DNA of 56,721 bases, from the NCBI GenBank assembly GCA_040235565.1, contig JBECLA010000050.1, positions 1 through 56,721 of the forward strand, given 5' to 3'. Below, in pieces: positions 1 to 9,486 of the stretch. A program made the position numbers and the translations under genes. The number at the start of each line of letters is the position of its first letter. Position 1 is the first letter of the stretch. The notes under the pieces are model-generated. The model searched no databases. It saw only the letters and a list, made by a program, of their open reading frames with translations, and was not told the origin of the DNA. Source of the stretch: JAHEIJ01 sp040235565. Lineage in GTDB: Bacteria > Pseudomonadota > Gammaproteobacteria > UBA6429 > Thiohalophilaceae.

Positions 1-332
1 GCTTTAGTATGCGCGCTATCGGTCAGAATATGAACCTGTGAACCGGTGTATGACACGGCCGGGTAACCTCGCTTGTTGAGCGCCATGCTCAACAAGGCAA
101 TTGTCACCTGTTCACCGGTCGATACCAGCACATCATACTCACGGGGATCGGGTTGTTGCGTAATCTGGTGTGCCAGTTCAATGAGCCGATTGGTTTCGCC
201 ACTCATGGCGGAAACCACTACCACGACGTCATGCCCGGCTTTTCGTGCGGCAATCAGTTTTTCCGCGACATTCTCGATTTTTTCGATGGTGCCGACAGAA
301 GTGCCGCCATATTTCTGAACGATCAACGCCAT
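1..332 (-). CDS. lysC: Aspartate kinase, N-terminal part (cut by window edge)
   Basis: Aspartate kinase phosphorylates L-aspartate with ATP, the first step towards lysine, threonine, methionine and diaminopimelate. About 110 N-terminal residues are present. The protein opens with MALIVQKYGGTSVG, the family's lysine-containing KxGGTSV ATP-binding signature, followed by VVVVVSAMSGETNRL, also typical. The frame stays open to base 1, so the rest of the kinase and the C-terminal ACT domains lie outside the window. It lies 95 nt downstream of alaS on the same strand, the usual alaS-lysC order of gammaproteobacteria (csrA commonly follows). No strong Shine-Dalgarno is visible before the ATG, which is chosen by homology. 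Confidence 0.95.
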   Translation of the reverse strand, partial: MALIVQKYGGTSVGTIEKIENVAEKLIAARKAGHDVVVVVSAMSGETNRLIELAHQITQQPDPREYDVLVSTGEQVTIALLSMALNKRGYPAVSYTGSQVHILTDSAHTK

Positions 333-427
333 GTTGGGTTAGATATGCAAAAGGCGCTCATTAAACACTACTTTATGTGCCATGAAAAGAATAAGTAACC
401 GTGAGAGGACTAAGTGTAAGTTTGCAA

Positions 428-3055
428 TCACGCACCGAGTTTTTGGCGGACCCAGTCAGGTACACTCGCCAGTGCGGCCGGAAGCGCCTGGGGTTGATTG
501 CCGCCGGCCTGGGCCATGTCGGGACGACCACCACCCTTGCCGCCCACCTGCTGGGCCACCTGATTGACCAGCTCCCCCGCCTTGATCGCCTGGGTCTGAT
601 CCTTGCTGACACCCGCCACCAGACTCACTTTGTCGCCCTTGACGGTAGCCAGGACAATCGCGGCGGAACCAAGTTTGTTTTTCAACTGATCAAGGGTATC
701 ACGGAGCCCTTTCGGATCGGCCGCTTCCAATTGGGCGGCCAGGACCTTGACGCCCTGGATGTCGACCGCCTGGTTCACCAGATCATCGCCCTGGGAACTG
801 GCCAGTTTGCCTTTAAGTTGTTCCACTTCCTTTTCCAGGTTTCGGCTCCGTTCCAGTAATTGCGTCACCCGTTCCTGTACCGCCCCGCGGTCCGTTTTCA
901 GCTGGGCCGCGACATGCTGCAACTGATTTTCGCCGCGCCGGATCCACTGCAGGGCTTGCTGGCCGGTCACGGCTTCAATTCGTCGCACCCCGGCAGCAAT
1001 CCCGGTTTCACTGACGATCTTGAACAGGCCGATATCGCCGGTGCGGGCCACATGGGTGCCCCCACATAACTCGATGGAGAAATCGCCCATACTCAGCACC
1101 CGCACGTTATCGCCGTATTTTTCCCCAAACAGGGCCATGGCGCCGCTGTTGATGGCATCCTGATGCGACATGATGCGGGTTTCCACGGCCAGGTTATTGC
1201 GAATCTGGGCATTCACCAGCGATTCAATTTCGGCAAGCTGCTCGGCGCGAATAGGTTCAAAATGGGAGAAGTCAAACCGCAGGCGATCGGCTTCGACCAG
1301 GGAACCCTTTTGGGTCACATGTTCGCCCAGTACACGCCGCAAGGCCGCGTGTAACAGGTGGGTGGCGGAATGATTGAGCATGATGTCCTGCCGTCGTTCC
1401 GCATCGACGATGGCTTCAACACTGTCGCCCACTTTCAGGACACCGTCCGTCACCTCGCCCAGATGCACAAACACCTGGCCGCCCTGTTTCTGGGTGTCCT
1501 GCACGCGGAAACGTCCCTGTTCGCCAACCAGGCTGCCGGTATCACCGATCTGGCCGCCTGACTCGGCATAGAACGGGGTACGATCCAGGACCAGCATCCC
1601 GGCCTGACCCGTTGCCAGTTGCGCGACCGGCTGGCCTTCGACATACAAATCGGTAATCAGCGCCGGTTCCATCAAGTGCTGGTAACCGGTAAATTCGGTT
1701 TCGCCTTCCAGACTCAGGCCTTCGCCGTAATCGACGGCAAAGGAACTCGCCGCCCGGGCGCGTTCTCGCTGGGCATTCATCTCCTGCTCAAATCCGCTCA
1801 GGTCAAGCGCGAGACCGCGCTCACGGGCGATATCCCCGGTCAGATCCGCCGGAAAGCCGTAAGTATCATAGAGCTTGAAGATGGTAGCGCCCGGAATCAC
1901 CTTGTCTTTCAACTCTGCGATGGCCTGTTCCAGAATGTGCATGCCCTGATCGAGCGTTTCGGCAAAGCGTTCTTCCTCCTGCCGTAACACGCGCTCCACC
2001 ATGCCCTGGGCGCCCGCTAATTCGGGAAAAGCGTCCCCCATATCAGCCACCAGGGGGGCCACCAGTTTGTAGAAAAACGGCTCGCGCCTGCCCAGCTTGT
2101 GACCGTGACGGATCGCGCGACGAATGATGCGCCGCAGTACATAGCCACGGCCTTCATTGGACGGCAGCACGCCGTCCACGATCAAAAAGGCGCAGGAACG
2201 GATGTGATCGGCAATGACCTTGAGGGAGTTGTTGTGCATATCGTCACAGCCGGTCACCGCCGCCGCCGCCTTGATCAGGTTCACAAACAGGTCGATCTCG
2301 TAGTTGCTGTGCACACCCTGCATCACAGCCGCCAGTCGTTCCAGCCCCATTCCGGTATCGACGGAAGGCTTGGGTAACGGATTCAGGTTGCCCTGTTTGT
2401 CCCGGTCGTATTGCATGAACACCAGGTTCCAGATTTCGATATAGCGATCACCATCTTCCTCTGGCGTACCAGGCGGGCCACCTGCGATACCGGGCCCGTG
2501 ATCATAAAAAATTTCCGTACAGGGACCGCAAGGTCCGGTATCCCCCATGGACCAGAAATTATCACTTTCGTATTTTTTGCCACCGGGCTTATCGCCGATA
2601 CGCGAGAAGCGTTCAGGATCCACCTTGATCTCGTTCAACCAGATGTCGGCGGCTTCATCATCATCCTGATAGACGGTGACCCAGAGTTTTTCCGCCGGAA
2701 TCATCAGAGTCCGGGTCAAAAACTCCCAGGCATAGTCAATCGCCTCATGTTTGAAGTAATCGCCAAAACTGAAGTTACCCAGCATCTCAAAGAACGTATG
2801 ATGGCGCGCGGTATAACCGACGTTTTCCAGATCATTGTGCTTGCCGCCCGCCCGGACACACCGTTGCGAACTGGCTGCCCGCTGGTAATTGCGCTTGTCC
2901 TTGCCCAGAAAGACTTCCTTGAACTGCACCATGCCAGCATTGGTAAACAACAAGGTGGGATCATTGGCAGGGACCAGAGTACTGGAAGGCACGATCTCAT
3001 GGCCGTGTTCCTGGAAATAGTTCAGGAAGGCCTCTCGGAGTTCGGCACTGGACAT
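428..3055 (-). CDS. alaS: Alanine--tRNA ligase
   Basis: Charges tRNA-Ala and clears mischarged Ser- and Gly-tRNA-Ala. The protein is 875 residues, normal for bacterial AlaRS. The N-terminal class II core carries LLFTNAGMVQFK near residue 40. The editing domain has its zinc ligands: H562 and H566 in HSATHLLH, and C664 and H668 in CGGTH. A coiled coil near residues 715-760 leads into the C-Ala domain with a glycine-rich GGKGGGRPDMAQ end. I start it at MSSAELREAF, which matches the family start, rather than at an ATG four codons upstream. It follows recX by about 50 nt and precedes lysC on the same strand. No truncation or odd residue was seen. Confidence 0.97.
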   Translation of the reverse strand: MSSAELREAFLNYFQEHGHEIVPSSTLVPANDPTLLFTNAGMVQFKEVFLGKDKRNYQRAASSQRCVRAGGKHNDLENVGYTARHHTFFEMLGNFSFGDYFKHEAIDYAWEFLTRTLMIPAEKLWVTVYQDDDEAADIWLNEIKVDPERFSRIGDKPGGKKYESDNFWSMGDTGPCGPCTEIFYDHGPGIAGGPPGTPEEDGDRYIEIWNLVFMQYDRDKQGNLNPLPKPSVDTGMGLERLAAVMQGVHSNYEIDLFVNLIKAAAAVTGCDDMHNNSLKVIADHIRSCAFLIVDGVLPSNEGRGYVLRRIIRRAIRHGHKLGRREPFFYKLVAPLVADMGDAFPELAGAQGMVERVLRQEEERFAETLDQGMHILEQAIAELKDKVIPGATIFKLYDTYGFPADLTGDIARERGLALDLSGFEQEMNAQRERARAASSFAVDYGEGLSLEGETEFTGYQHLMEPALITDLYVEGQPVAQLATGQAGMLVLDRTPFYAESGGQIGDTGSLVGEQGRFRVQDTQKQGGQVFVHLGEVTDGVLKVGDSVEAIVDAERRQDIMLNHSATHLLHAALRRVLGEHVTQKGSLVEADRLRFDFSHFEPIRAEQLAEIESLVNAQIRNNLAVETRIMSHQDAINSGAMALFGEKYGDNVRVLSMGDFSIELCGGTHVARTGDIGLFKIVSETGIAAGVRRIEAVTGQQALQWIRRGENQLQHVAAQLKTDRGAVQERVTQLLERSRNLEKEVEQLKGKLASSQGDDLVNQAVDIQGVKVLAAQLEAADPKGLRDTLDQLKNKLGSAAIVLATVKGDKVSLVAGVSKDQTQAIKAGELVNQVAQQVGGKGGGRPDMAQAGGNQPQALPAALASVPDWVRQKLGA

Positions 3056-3106
3056 CTTCTGACGCATACTAGTTATACTATTTAATAAAGCACGTAACCT
3101 GTTTAC

Positions 3107-3547
3107 TTACTCATCGTCCCGCATCACCCGCCGGGTTTGTTCGGGGCTAAAGCCGCGATATTGCAGAAAGCGCGCCTGGCGCACCTTTTCCTTGTAGTCG
3201 AGCGGCAAGGCGGTACCAAACTTTTTGCGCCGCACTGCCTCGGCCCGTTCCAGCCAGGCGGGATCCCGTTCATCCAACCAATTCGCAATCACTTCATCGG
3301 CCACCCCACGCTGGCGTAACTCGGCGCGAATCTTTACCGGCCCTGATCCCCGTTCCACACGCGCGTGAATGAACGATTCAGTGAACCGTTCATCACTCAA
3401 CAGACCTTCCCGGGAGAGGGTTTGCAGGGCCGGTGTGATCGCGTCGCCCTCAAACCCCCGGGCCAGAAGCTTGTCGCGCAACTCCTGCGTGCTGTGCTCA
3501 CGCCGGGCCAGCAGATTCATCGCGGTTGCCCGCACTGACTGACTCAC
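3107..3547 (-). CDS. recX: Regulatory protein RecX
   Basis: RecX binds RecA filaments and limits their extension and activity. The 146-residue protein has the family layout of three-helix repeats: ATAMNLLARREHSTQELRDKL at the N-terminus, GLLSDERFTESFIHAR in the middle, and FLQYRGFSPEQTRRVM at the end. It starts 18 nt after the recA stop codon, so the two are almost certainly co-transcribed and RecX rises with RecA. The alaS gene follows by about 50 nt. The length is typical for a proteobacterial RecX. Confidence 0.93.
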   Translation of the reverse strand: MSQSVRATAMNLLARREHSTQELRDKLLARGFEGDAITPALQTLSREGLLSDERFTESFIHARVERGSGPVKIRAELRQRGVADEVIANWLDERDPAWLERAEAVRRKKFGTALPLDYKEKVRQARFLQYRGFSPEQTRRVMRDDE

Positions 3548-3565
3548 AACGTGCTACCGGTAGTG

Positions 3566-4606
3566 TCAGGCTTCGGCTTCCGCCTCGACCAGTTCTTCCA
3601 TCGGCACCACGGACGCCTTTGGCAACAGCCTGGCACGAATCTGCCCTTCGATGTCAGCGGCGATCTCCGGGTTTTCTTTCAGGAAGCCACGCACGTTGTC
3701 TTTACCCTGGCCGATGCGATCACCGTTGTAGCTGTACCAGGCACCGGCTTTATCAACAATGCCTTCACGCACACCCAGGTCGATGATCTCGCCCTCGCGG
3801 GAAATCCCTTCACCATAGAGCAGATCAAATTCCACCTGTTTGAAGGGCGGTGCGACCTTGTTCTTGACCACCTTGACGCGTGTCTCGTTGCCGATCACTT
3901 CATCACCTTTCTTGATGGCGCCGATGCGACGAATATCAAGCCGGACCGAAGAGTAGAATTTCAGGGCGTTGCCACCGGTCGTGGTTTCCGGGTTACCGAA
4001 CATGACACCGATTTTCATGCGGATCTGGTTGATGAAGATCACCATGGTGTTGGAACGTTTGATGTTGCCGGTCAGTTTGCGCAAGGCCTGCGACATCAGG
4101 CGGGCCTGCAGCCCCACATGGGTATCCCCCATTTCACCTTCGATTTCCGCCTTGGGCGTGAGGGCGGCTACCGAGTCAACGACCACGATATCCACCGCGC
4201 CGGAGCGCACCAGCATGTCGGTGATTTCCAGCGCCTGTTCACCGGTATCCGGCTGGGAAACCAGCAGCTCATCCACATTCACACCCAGTTTTTCGGCATA
4301 TACCGGATCCAGGGCATGTTCGGCATCGACAAACGCCGCCGTGCCGCCCGCCTTTTGCGCCTCGGCGATGACCTGCAAGGTCAGGGTGGTCTTACCGGAT
4401 GACTCCGGTCCGTAAATCTCGACGACCCGCCCCTTCGGCAGACCGCCAACCCCGAGAGCAATATCCAGCCCCAGGGACCCGGTCGAGATGGCATCCACTT
4501 CGCGTATGGCGCTGGTGTCACCCATGCGCATAACCGAACCTTTACCAAACTGTTTTTCAATCTGACTGAGCGCTGCACTGAGCGCTTTTTTCTTGGCATC
4601 GTCCAT
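3566..4606 (-). CDS. recA: Recombinase RecA
   Basis: RecA forms filaments on single-stranded DNA, drives strand exchange and stimulates LexA self-cleavage. With the start at MDDAKKKALSAALSQ it is 346 residues. The Walker A motif GPESSGKT sits at residues 66-73, the same numbering as in E. coli RecA. The ssDNA-binding loop regions (MGDTHVGLQARLMSQ and GNPETTTGGNALKF) are intact. An in-frame ATG 24 codons upstream adds a tail absent from the family, so I reject it. The roughly 140 nt upstream contain no CTGT-N8-ACAG LexA box that I can find. A possible -10 (TATATT) lies at 4721-4726. recX follows after 18 nt. Confidence 0.98.
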   Translation of the reverse strand: MDDAKKKALSAALSQIEKQFGKGSVMRMGDTSAIREVDAISTGSLGLDIALGVGGLPKGRVVEIYGPESSGKTTLTLQVIAEAQKAGGTAAFVDAEHALDPVYAEKLGVNVDELLVSQPDTGEQALEITDMLVRSGAVDIVVVDSVAALTPKAEIEGEMGDTHVGLQARLMSQALRKLTGNIKRSNTMVIFINQIRMKIGVMFGNPETTTGGNALKFYSSVRLDIRRIGAIKKGDEVIGNETRVKVVKNKVAPPFKQVEFDLLYGEGISREGEIIDLGVREGIVDKAGAWYSYNGDRIGQGKDNVRGFLKENPEIAADIEGQIRARLLPKASVVPMEELVEAEAEA

Positions 4607-4746
4607 ATTGGTGTTTAACCTCGTTTTAATTTGGTCTGGTCTGCCCACCCTCCATGGGACACGACCGTCACGCTCCACTGCGGCCCATTATTTCACAAGA
4701 AGGAATCACGGCCTAGACCGAATATAAATAAGTAGGAACGGGATAT

Positions 4747-5283
4747 TTAATGCAAGGACCAGCGTTGCAATTCCGTGTAAACCGCGCCTTCTGGCAGGGT
4801 CTCGGAACGCATCAGGGCAAACGCTTCCACCGGCCAATGCAGTGCCGACATACTGGTCTCCGCAGGGCGATGACGGGCGTTACGCAACAGGGTCAAGTGG
4901 GGCACATAGGGACGGGTTTCCGGCGGCAGGCCGCAGCCCACGCAGATCCGCTCCAGTTGTGACGCCAGGTCGGTCAGGGCGGTCGGGACATGGGAAGGCA
5001 TGCTCCAGACGACCCGCGGCCGTGGCCAGTAACCAAGGGAATCGAACATCAGTTCAAAGGCCGGCAAGTGGATGTGCCCCGCCGCCGCCTGCAGGCAGGT
5101 TGCCACCTCCTCGGTGACCGGACCGATGAAGCGTAAGGTGAGGTGAATCTGTTCCGGCTTGAGGTGACGCCCCCGGCAAGCTCCTAAATCCTGCATCGCC
5201 ACCTGGTGAAAGGCCTGCGCCAGTTCAGACGAAGGCGTCAGGGCAAAAAACAGTCGCCGGCGTTCAGACGGTGGCAAAGTCAT
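4747..5283 (-). CDS. thpR: RNA 2',3'-cyclic phosphodiesterase (LigT/ThpR family)
   Basis: A two-histidine phosphodiesterase that opens 2',3'-cyclic phosphate ends of RNA and can act as a 2'-5' RNA ligase in vitro. With the start at MTLPPSERRRLFFALTP it is 178 residues. Both HxT motifs are present, HLTLRF (H47, T49) and HLTLLR (H129, T131), so the active site looks complete. The start lies inside the 3' end of the preceding pncC gene, a 20-nt overlap that suggests translational coupling. The frame stays open for a further 88 codons upstream, but that stretch only shadows pncC and shows no family similarity. Its cellular substrate cannot be inferred from the sequence. Confidence 0.9.
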   Translation of the reverse strand: MTLPPSERRRLFFALTPSSELAQAFHQVAMQDLGACRGRHLKPEQIHLTLRFIGPVTEEVATCLQAAAGHIHLPAFELMFDSLGYWPRPRVVWSMPSHVPTALTDLASQLERICVGCGLPPETRPYVPHLTLLRNARHRPAETSMSALHWPVEAFALMRSETLPEGAVYTELQRWSLH

Positions 5284-5797
5284 CCAGTAATTCCTGCAGG
5301 GCTGTCGCCACCGCCTGACGTCGCACCGCATCACGGTCGCCGGTAAAGACATGATGGCTCGACCACACGCGAGGTGCCTCGGCGGTGCGCTTCTGCGCCC
5401 AGGCAAAGCAGACCAGTCCGACCGGTTTCTCCTTCGTGCCCCCACCCGGGCCGGCGATACCCGAAATCGCCAGGCTGAAATCGGCCTGACTGTGGTGCAG
5501 GCCACCCCGCGCCATGGCCTGGACTGTCTGTTCGCTGACCGCACCATGCTTCTCCAGTACCACCGCCGGCACCCCCAGCATGTCCTGCTTGGCCTGGTTG
5601 GTGTAGGTCACAAAGCCGCGATCGAACCAGGATGAACTGCCCGGGATATCGGTGAGGATTTTTGCGACCCACCCGCCAGTACAGGATTCGGCGGTCACCA
5701 GCATCTGATGGTGCCGATGCAGCACATCACCCAGGCGGATTGCCAGCGCATCAAGCGCGGCATCGTCCGGGATCTCCACCTTCATCGTGTCTGTCAT
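5264..5797 (-). CDS. pncC: Nicotinamide-nucleotide amidohydrolase (CinA C-terminal family)
   Basis: Deamidates nicotinamide mononucleotide to nicotinate mononucleotide for NAD recycling. The 177-residue protein consists only of the CinA C-terminal domain; the N-terminal MoaB-like domain of full CinA is absent, as in many gammaproteobacteria. TAESCTGG carries the catalytic serine (S38), and SGIAGPGGGTKEKPVGLV is the typical second signature. It overlaps the downstream phosphodiesterase gene by 20 nt and lies upstream of recA on the same strand, echoing the common cinA-recA linkage. A start at the fifth codon (MKVEIPDD) is also possible. Confidence 0.9.
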   Translation of the reverse strand: MTDTMKVEIPDDAALDALAIRLGDVLHRHHQMLVTAESCTGGWVAKILTDIPGSSSWFDRGFVTYTNQAKQDMLGVPAVVLEKHGAVSEQTVQAMARGGLHHSQADFSLAISGIAGPGGGTKEKPVGLVCFAWAQKRTAEAPRVWSSHHVFTGDRDAVRRQAVATALQELLDDFATV

Positions 5798-5945
5798 CTG
5801 GTTGTGCCTGCAGTCAGTCCGGTACGGATAGGGTGATATGCTTGAAAAACAGCTGGCAAAGCAACATCAGGCATGCGATGACTGCGCCGACACGCGTTTG
5901 AAAGACTGGTCTCGGACCCGGGATTCACAGCACTAACGTGTTGCG

Positions 5946-6248
5946 CTATTCGTCCAGCATTTCCTGGATGACGGCACCGATTTCAAAGCCATCACCACGA
6001 CGGGGTTTGGCGACTCGCACGACCCTGACCCTGGCATGCAAGGCAGAAGCCGTTTCGTCCGGCTGAATCCTGACCTCAAGATGAGACTCCACCGGGACTT
6101 CGCGTTGCGCGATAAACATCATGCCACGGCCACTCAGGTTTCTGACCTTGCCGACTTCGTTGCCGCCATTATTTTCCGGCCGAAACAGAATAGGGCAGTC
6201 GACGTCGACCCGGACGGCATCACGTTTCTCATCATATTCACGTGGCAT
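5946..6248 (-). CDS. PilZ-domain protein
   Basis: A 100-residue, single-domain PilZ protein, the family of cyclic-di-GMP receptors. Both halves of the ligand motif are recognisable: the arginine-rich start KRDAVRVDVDCPI (an RxxxR-like patch near residues 8-14) and NLSGRGM near residue 40, fitting the D/N-x-S-x-x-G motif. There is no signal peptide or membrane segment, so it is cytoplasmic. A strong Shine-Dalgarno (AGGAGGA) lies just upstream of the ATG. It is divergent from mutS. The output pathway is unknown; single-domain PilZ proteins usually act through a protein partner. Confidence 0.85.
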   Translation of the reverse strand: MPREYDEKRDAVRVDVDCPILFRPENNGGNEVGKVRNLSGRGMMFIAQREVPVESHLEVRIQPDETASALHARVRVVRVAKPRRGDGFEIGAVIQEMLDE

Positions 6249-6380
6249 TGCGTTCCTCCTGCACCGCCCTGTGTTGTTTTTTTCTGGACAGCACCGACTA
6301 CTTTAGGGGAATCAATACTATAGATGCAAGTCAGGCTCCGCCGATGCGAGCCTGAGACAAATCCGATACACTCGCAAGCC

Positions 6381-8939
6381 ATGCCAACACCGACTTCGAA
6401 ACAGAAGCATACCCCGATGATGCAGCAGTATCTGCGCATCAAGGCCGACTATCCGGACACCTTGCTGTTTTATCGCATGGGGGATTTCTATGAATTGTTT
6501 TATGACGATGCCCGGGAAGCCGCCAGGCTGCTGGATATCACCCTGACAGCGCGTGGCCAGTCCGCCGGCGAACCGATCCCGATGGCCGGGGTGCCCTATC
6601 ATGCCGTGGACGCCTATCTGGCCAAACTGGTGAAACAGGGCCGACCTGTTGCCATTTGTGAGCAGATTGGGGATCCCGCCAGGGCCAAGGGCCCGGTGGA
6701 ACGGGAAGTGGTTCGTATCGTCACACCCGGGACGGTCACCGATGAAGCCCTGCTCGAAGAGCGGCGTGAAAACCTGCTGGCTGCGGTGCATGAAGGCCCC
6801 GAAGGGTTTGGGATTGCCTTGCTGGATATGGGCAGTGGCCGATTTACCCTGCTGGAAGTGGCCACGCCGGCCGCCTTGTGGAATGAACTGGATCGCGTCA
6901 AACCCGCCGAACTCCTCCTCAGCGATGCCGTTGATCCCGCCTCGCTTCAGGTTCCAGCCACCTGCCTCACCCAGCGTCCGGCCTGGCAATTTGACCCCGG
7001 TTATGCCACCCGGCTGTTATGTGAACAATTCCAGACGGACAATCTGGCCGGCTATGGTTGTGAAACCATGCCTCATGCCGTCACCGCGGCCGGTGTGTTG
7101 TTAAATTATGTCCGTGAAACCCAGCGCACCGTTTTGCCCCACCTGCAGGGGTTGCGGGTCGAACTCCCCCATGATTGTGTGCAGCTGGACATGGCCACAC
7201 GGCGCAATCTGGAACTGGAAACCAGCCTGGCCGGTCATCCGCAACATACGCTGTTGGCCCTGCTGGATCATACCGCCACGTCCATGGCGAGCCGGTTGTT
7301 GCGACGCTGGCTACTGCGCCCTTTACGCCAGCACAACGTATTACGCCATCGCCAGCACGCCATCACCAGCCTGTTGGGCAGCGGGGAAATCGAAACCCTG
7401 CATACCCTGCTGCGCCAGGTCGGGGACATGGAACGCATTCTGTCCCGGATTGGCTTGCGGTCTGCCCGACCCAGGGATCTGACCCAGCTGCGACGTGCCC
7501 TGGAAACCTTGCCCGAGCTAGTAACACGCCTGGGCCAACTGGATTGCGCCAGTTTGCAGCAACTTCACCAACGCATCCCCCCGTTTACTGAACTGACCCT
7601 GCTGCTGCAACGGGCCATCATCGAACACCCGCCCTTGTTAATGCGCGACGGTGGCGTCATCGCGCCCGGTTACGATACCGAACTCGATGAGTTACGCAGC
7701 CTGCAGGAGAACGCCGGTGCGGTCCTGACCGAGATGGAAACGCGGGAACGGACGCAGACAGGGATCGGCACCCTGAAAGTGGGATACAACCGGGTGCACG
7801 GTTATTACATTGAGGTAAGCCGGGCGCAGTCAGACAATACCCCGGCGCATTATCAGCGCCGCCAGACCCTGAAGGCAGCGGAGCGCTACATCACCCCGGA
7901 ATTGAAAGATCTGGAAGATCGGGTACTCAGTGCCAATGAACGCGCATTGGCACGGGAGAAGATTCTGTATGATGACCTGTTAGAGCAGCTTAACCTGCAA
8001 CTTGGTCTCATGCAGGATTGTGCCAGCGCGCTGGCGGAGCTGGACGTGCTGAATACCCTGGCGCAACGCGCCCTGATCCTCGACTGGGTCGCACCCCGCT
8101 TTCGCAGTGTGCCGGGGCTGTCGATCGAAGGGGGACGGCATCCGGTGATCGAACAGGCCCAAACGGGTCCCTTTACCCCCAATGACATCAGCCTGACTGA
8201 CCAACAGCGCATGCTGATCATTACCGGTCCCAACATGGGCGGCAAATCCACTTACATGCGCCAAACCGCGCTCATTGCGCTGCTCGCTCATATCGGCAGT
8301 TTTGTCCCGGCACGTCATGCCGAATTTGGTCCCCTGGATCGGATTTTTACCCGCATCGGCGCCTCCGATGACTTGGCATCAGGACGCTCAACCTTCATGG
8401 TCGAGATGACCGAAACCGCCAACATTCTGCATAACGCGACACAAGAAAGTCTGGTTTTAATGGACGAAATCGGCCGTGGTACCAGTACTTTTGACGGCCA
8501 GGCGCTGGCCTGGGCCTGCGCCTGGCAACTGGGGCAACAGGTACGGGCCTTTACCTTGTTTGCCACGCATTATTTCGAGTTGACCGGTTTACCGGAGGAA
8601 ATTCCCGCCTGCCAGAATGTCCATCTGGACGCGATGGAACATGGCAACAGTATTGTGTTTCTGCACAACGTCAAACCCGGTCCGGCCAGTCGCAGTTACG
8701 GACTCCAGGTCGCCGCCCTTGCAGGAGTGCCCCGCGATATGATCGAATTGGCCAGGACGAAACTGGCACAACTGGAACAGGACAAGCAGAGTACCCCGGT
8801 CTCATCACGTCAGGAAGCGATGCCGGCGCTTTCCGAGGTGGAGAACCTGCTCGCTGAAATCGAACCGGATAGTCTTTCGCCGCGCGAAGCACTCGAATTG
8901 CTTTACCAACTCAAAGCCATGCCACAGGTCAAGCATTAA
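6381..8939 (+). CDS. mutS: DNA mismatch repair protein MutS
   Basis: Recognises base mismatches and small loops and recruits MutL. The protein is 852 residues from MPTPTSKQKHTPMMQQYL. The mismatch-wedge motif F36-x-E38 lies in RMGDFYELF, the same numbering as E. coli MutS. Connector, lever and clamp domains follow, then the ATPase with Walker A GPNMGGKST starting at residue 616 and a downstream GRGTSTFDG segment. The C-terminus keeps the short LSPREALELLYQLK tail that mediates tetramer contacts. An ATG 19 codons upstream is rejected because it lacks family similarity. The partner gene mutL is at the far end of the window. The 131 nt upstream are shared with the divergent PilZ gene. Confidence 0.97.
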   Translation: MPTPTSKQKHTPMMQQYLRIKADYPDTLLFYRMGDFYELFYDDAREAARLLDITLTARGQSAGEPIPMAGVPYHAVDAYLAKLVKQGRPVAICEQIGDPARAKGPVEREVVRIVTPGTVTDEALLEERRENLLAAVHEGPEGFGIALLDMGSGRFTLLEVATPAALWNELDRVKPAELLLSDAVDPASLQVPATCLTQRPAWQFDPGYATRLLCEQFQTDNLAGYGCETMPHAVTAAGVLLNYVRETQRTVLPHLQGLRVELPHDCVQLDMATRRNLELETSLAGHPQHTLLALLDHTATSMASRLLRRWLLRPLRQHNVLRHRQHAITSLLGSGEIETLHTLLRQVGDMERILSRIGLRSARPRDLTQLRRALETLPELVTRLGQLDCASLQQLHQRIPPFTELTLLLQRAIIEHPPLLMRDGGVIAPGYDTELDELRSLQENAGAVLTEMETRERTQTGIGTLKVGYNRVHGYYIEVSRAQSDNTPAHYQRRQTLKAAERYITPELKDLEDRVLSANERALAREKILYDDLLEQLNLQLGLMQDCASALAELDVLNTLAQRALILDWVAPRFRSVPGLSIEGGRHPVIEQAQTGPFTPNDISLTDQQRMLIITGPNMGGKSTYMRQTALIALLAHIGSFVPARHAEFGPLDRIFTRIGASDDLASGRSTFMVEMTETANILHNATQESLVLMDEIGRGTSTFDGQALAWACAWQLGQQVRAFTLFATHYFELTGLPEEIPACQNVHLDAMEHGNSIVFLHNVKPGPASRSYGLQVAALAGVPRDMIELARTKLAQLEQDKQSTPVSSRQEAMPALSEVENLLAEIEPDSLSPREALELLYQLKAMPQVKH

Positions 8940-9094
8940 CGCCGACAAAGGCAAACTGGCAAAGACCATTTTCAGCCCCTCGCCTTCCGTGCATTACTTC
9001 CGCCTCGGACAGAGATTCCCTGTGCTGCGTAAACACAACAGGGTATCGCGTTAGTTTTTATGCCGTAACGGATCGAGTGAACCCTTTCTCATCG

Positions 9095-9111
9095 TTGCCA
9101 AGTTATGGCAA
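9095..9111. promoter_or_regulatory. Inverted repeat upstream of fdxA
   Basis: TTGCCA and TGGCAA form a perfect 6-bp inverted repeat around a 5-nt centre, ending 32 nt before the fdxA ATG. It could be an operator or a small 5' leader hairpin. I cannot assign a regulator. Confidence 0.3.
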
Positions 9112-9143
9112 ACTCACACTGCCTTGTATCGAGGGAGTATTCC

Positions 9144-9467
9144 ATGACCTACGTCGTTACCGACAACTGTATCAAATGCAAATACACCGACTGTGTGGAC
9201 GTCTGCCCGGTCGACTGTTTCCACGAAGGACCCAACTTTCTGGTGATCGACCCGGACGAGTGCATTGACTGCACCCTGTGTGAACCGGAATGTCCGGCCG
9301 AAGCGATTTTTGCCGAGGATGATGTGCCTGCTGACATGGAACACTTTACCGCACTGAATGCCGAACTCACGAAGCAGTGGCCGGTGATCAGCGAAAAGAA
9401 AGACCCCTTGCCGGATGCCGAGGAATGGGACGGTGTGAAGGACAAACTTCAGTATCTCGAACGTTAA
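9144..9467 (+). CDS. fdxA: Seven-iron ferredoxin FdxA
   Basis: A small electron carrier with one [3Fe-4S] and one [4Fe-4S] cluster. The 107-residue protein starts MTYVVTDNCIKCKYTDC. C9, C17 and C50 fit the [3Fe-4S] ligands, while C21, C40, C43 and C46 fit the [4Fe-4S] ligands, as in Azotobacter ferredoxin I. The extra C12 and C25 also match that protein. The acidic C-terminal extension is typical of the FdxA group. A GAGGGAG Shine-Dalgarno about 8 nt upstream fixes the start over an in-frame ATG 13 codons earlier. mutS-fdxA is a recurrent gammaproteobacterial pair. The next gene, an Fe-S-type AddB nuclease, begins only 19 nt downstream. Confidence 0.95.
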   Translation: MTYVVTDNCIKCKYTDCVDVCPVDCFHEGPNFLVIDPDECIDCTLCEPECPAEAIFAEDDVPADMEHFTALNAELTKQWPVISEKKDPLPDAEEWDGVKDKLQYLER

Positions 9468-9486
9468 CTCACAAGCCGTCACCCGG

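Noticed and set aside
5838..5936. 32-codon plus-strand frame with a CDDC motif between pncC and the PilZ gene
   Set aside because: Very short, only a weak ribosome site, and no similarity I recognise; not enough support to call it a gene.
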